A program made the position numbers and the translations under genes. Source: Nymphaea colorata (Eukaryota; Streptophyta; Magnoliopsida; Nymphaeales; Nymphaeaceae). Taken from it: 64,000 bases of DNA. The DNA is taken from the NCBI RefSeq assembly GCF_008831285.2, contig NC_045140.1:11466505-11530504 (forward strand). Direction: 5' to 3'. The notes under the pieces are model-generated. The model was given only the letters and a program-made list of their open reading frames with translations, did not search any database and had not been told where the DNA came from. Shown in pieces: positions 62,031 through 64,000 of this stretch (position 1 is the stretch's first letter; every line of letters begins with the position of its first letter).

Positions 62031-64000
62031 TGAAGAAGCCTTCTCCTTCACCGTAGCTGCTGCGCAATTTTCTTTCCCTCGTTTGCTTATTGGACCAACT
62101 CTACTTTGCACTTTTGTGGCTGTCAAATAAATACATGTGGACCCATTTTTGCTACTTAGTAAATAAATAAATATGTTGTCGCCCCACTTTTGTATATTTT
62201 GAAAACTTTATTATATGAAGAACTGAATTAAAGCGGAATCTACGGTGCTCTGGTTTTTGTTGTTGCAATCATAGACAGATTGCGCACCGAAACTTAAATT
62301 CAGAAACCCAATCTAAAGCAAATGAAGATTCAAATGAATATATCTGAATCCACATATCATGAGAAACAACTGAATATGGGGAAAAATTTAAAAAAAAAAA
62401 AAACTTGTGGTAAATTAAGTGAACTTGGAAATCCATTTAATACCAATCTGTGAAATAATTGTAATACCTATCAAAAATTTATATAGAAATAAAAAAAATG
62501 AAAAATAACATTCTGGAAGTGCATTTCTGAGCTGCCACTTTTCAATCATATGGCGATTTTCAGGCGCATCATGATTGATATAGAGCGAGACTGGCAGTCG
62601 ATGGGATTCCCAGTCTGGGGCAACGGAAAAATATTTTGACTGTTGGACAAGAGGTTCTTTTCCGGAAAAGGACAAGCGTCAACCTAATTAGATTCGAGCC
62701 CCGTGATCGGCGCCCTCCCTGTGGGTCATAATAAATCAACTTTTTTACACATGGGTGCAGGCACATTCGGACCCTCAAGGGTATCTTCGTCATTGTGAAA
62801 GTGGCATTTCCGTCCTTCCTTAAAACCGTTTTTCGTTTTTGTTTACACAAGCGCAAGGCCGGGGAGGTGTCTCCTTTTCAATATTGAGGGGTATTTTGGT
62901 CATTTTAAGCACACATATACAATTCCACTGTTCGGGCTTGAACATCCACCCAGCTTTCCTAATGATGGTCAGGTTTAATGCAGCTCCCAATGTAGAAGAG
63001 GCATGCATGTTAAGAAATGCATGTTAAGAATCGGTAATAAGAGAAGGAGAACGTTTTTTTCTAGTTGATGGACACAACTACATGACCTAATTGATCATCA
63101 ATCCAAGCCTTTTTCAGCTTGGTAACTTCTGTCTACAAGTCCAATACATATATATTGACGTATCTCTAAACTTAGACTTGTGGTTGGCACCAACATTGCA
63201 TTTGCACCGTTAGTTTCATAATTCATGGCCTCTCCCCATGTTAAGGTCTAGCTTGTCTAGAGATGGTGGTACGATTTGTTCCAAATTTGCAAACAAACAT
63301 AGCAAAGTTAAAAGCAAACTTGTTCGAGATTTTGATGATTTGACAGGTGAGTAAGTGGCAGAGCTAAGATATTTTGGTGTGAGCAGTGCATGTAATTTTT
63401 GAATTATGATAATGTCAACTTGAGACCCTACGATGAGATTTTTAATGGGTTAGTGTGGGCAGTAGTCCACAACAAGTCAGCTCCATTGTTGCAGTGAGCC
63501 TGCCAATCAATCAAGCGACAATATGAATTAAGGCCAATCAATTTTCAGATGTTTCTATGCCAACTACTGAGCTTTGATAAGGTCATAAATGGCCGGCAGG
63601 ATCTGGTTGACTCGTATTTGCCATTTTAGTACTTACAGACGCCAAACTGCTTAAAAGTATTCCAATCAGATGAAGATTGAAGACCCTTTCGAGTCTCACG
63701 GCCAGACTGTTCCTCAGCTTCAAAGGAAGCTCGAGAAAAGAAAACCACCGGTGAGCTCCAGCCACTCACGTGAATACCATGAAAAGCTTCAGGCAGCAGA
63801 ATCACGCTTGAGTTTCAATCGTTTCAATACTGAAACATATTTAATTTCACCAAATGGGAACATTTTGAATCGATTCCTACTCTCCAAGTGGATAAATGGG
63901 TCTAAAAACACGTCAACTTACCCACAAAGAGCTTATCACAACTGGGCGGCATGGCAATTCTCGATCAAAAGGTTCGAATCTCATAGTGACTGTCACGCTC
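62031..64000. other. Duplicated upstream flank of a predicted second WAT1 copy
   Basis: Corresponds to 44361-46667, the DNA directly upstream of WAT1. No gene of its own was recognised. The frames at 62415-63008 are not supported. Confidence 0.55.

Larger units (their letters stand above)
56699..64000 (+). repeat. Segmental duplication, copy B (continues past the window)
   Basis: Direct-orientation match to 38718-46667, still continuing at the last base of the window. Relative to copy A it lacks two pieces near 61985 (corresponding to about 43995-44040 and 44061-44361) and the MITE at 45513. Confidence 0.92.

Overview
This window is nuclear DNA from a flowering plant. The evidence is spliced plant-type genes (a lipin/PAH gene, a WAT1-related transporter, a PLD-zeta fragment), a Tat/Ogre-type Ty3-gypsy element, Ty1-copia and chromovirus fragments, hAT elements, and many (TA)n tracts in AT-rich DNA. 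I cannot name the species. No prokaryotic or organellar features, CRISPR arrays, rRNA genes or tRNA genes were seen.

Layout. 1-4 kb: gene-free, with two short hAT-like MITEs. 4.26-7.87 kb: a phosphatidate phosphohydrolase (lipin, PAH) gene with a good N-LIP domain. Its middle is broken and no catalytic C-LIP/HAD exon exists anywhere in the window, so it is called a truncated pseudogene. 11.21-12.22 kb: a 1,016-bp hAT-like element with an exact 8-bp target duplication and GC-rich termini, carrying a fragment of a short-chain dehydrogenase gene (a 'Pack' element). 13.16-33.92 kb: one very large LTR retrotransposon with 3.2-kb LTRs and a TTAAG target duplication. It has an extra ORF before gag, gag-protease with a G-patch-like tail, and RT with two RNase H domains and an integrase. 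A 5.3-kb hAT element (17.82-23.13 kb, TSD CATAGAGG, TTF-finger transposase) is nested in the extra ORF. 33.9-39.4 kb: a patchwork of a copia RT piece, a minus-strand chromovirus integrase/chromodomain with LTR, a minus-strand copia integrase piece, a two-exon PLD-zeta fragment and a decayed plus-strand copia element.

38.7-64 kb: a block of about 8 kb (copia remnants plus flanking DNA) occurs twice in direct orientation, at 38.7-46.7 kb and from 56.7 kb to the window end, about 18 kb apart. The only gene in the window that looks intact lies between the copies: a seven-exon WAT1-related/EamA transporter (47,443-55,999, 356 codons), with two introns enlarged by MITEs. Copy A ends only about 0.8 kb before the WAT1 start codon and copy B runs off the window, so a tandem WAT1 paralogue just beyond position 64,000 is predicted.

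The genes do not form an operon or a cluster with a shared function. PAH and PLD-zeta both act on phosphatidic acid, but both are fragments here and their proximity is probably accidental. The most unusual structures are the gene-capturing hAT element, the nested hAT-in-Ogre insertion with a recoverable reading frame, and the tandem duplication around WAT1.
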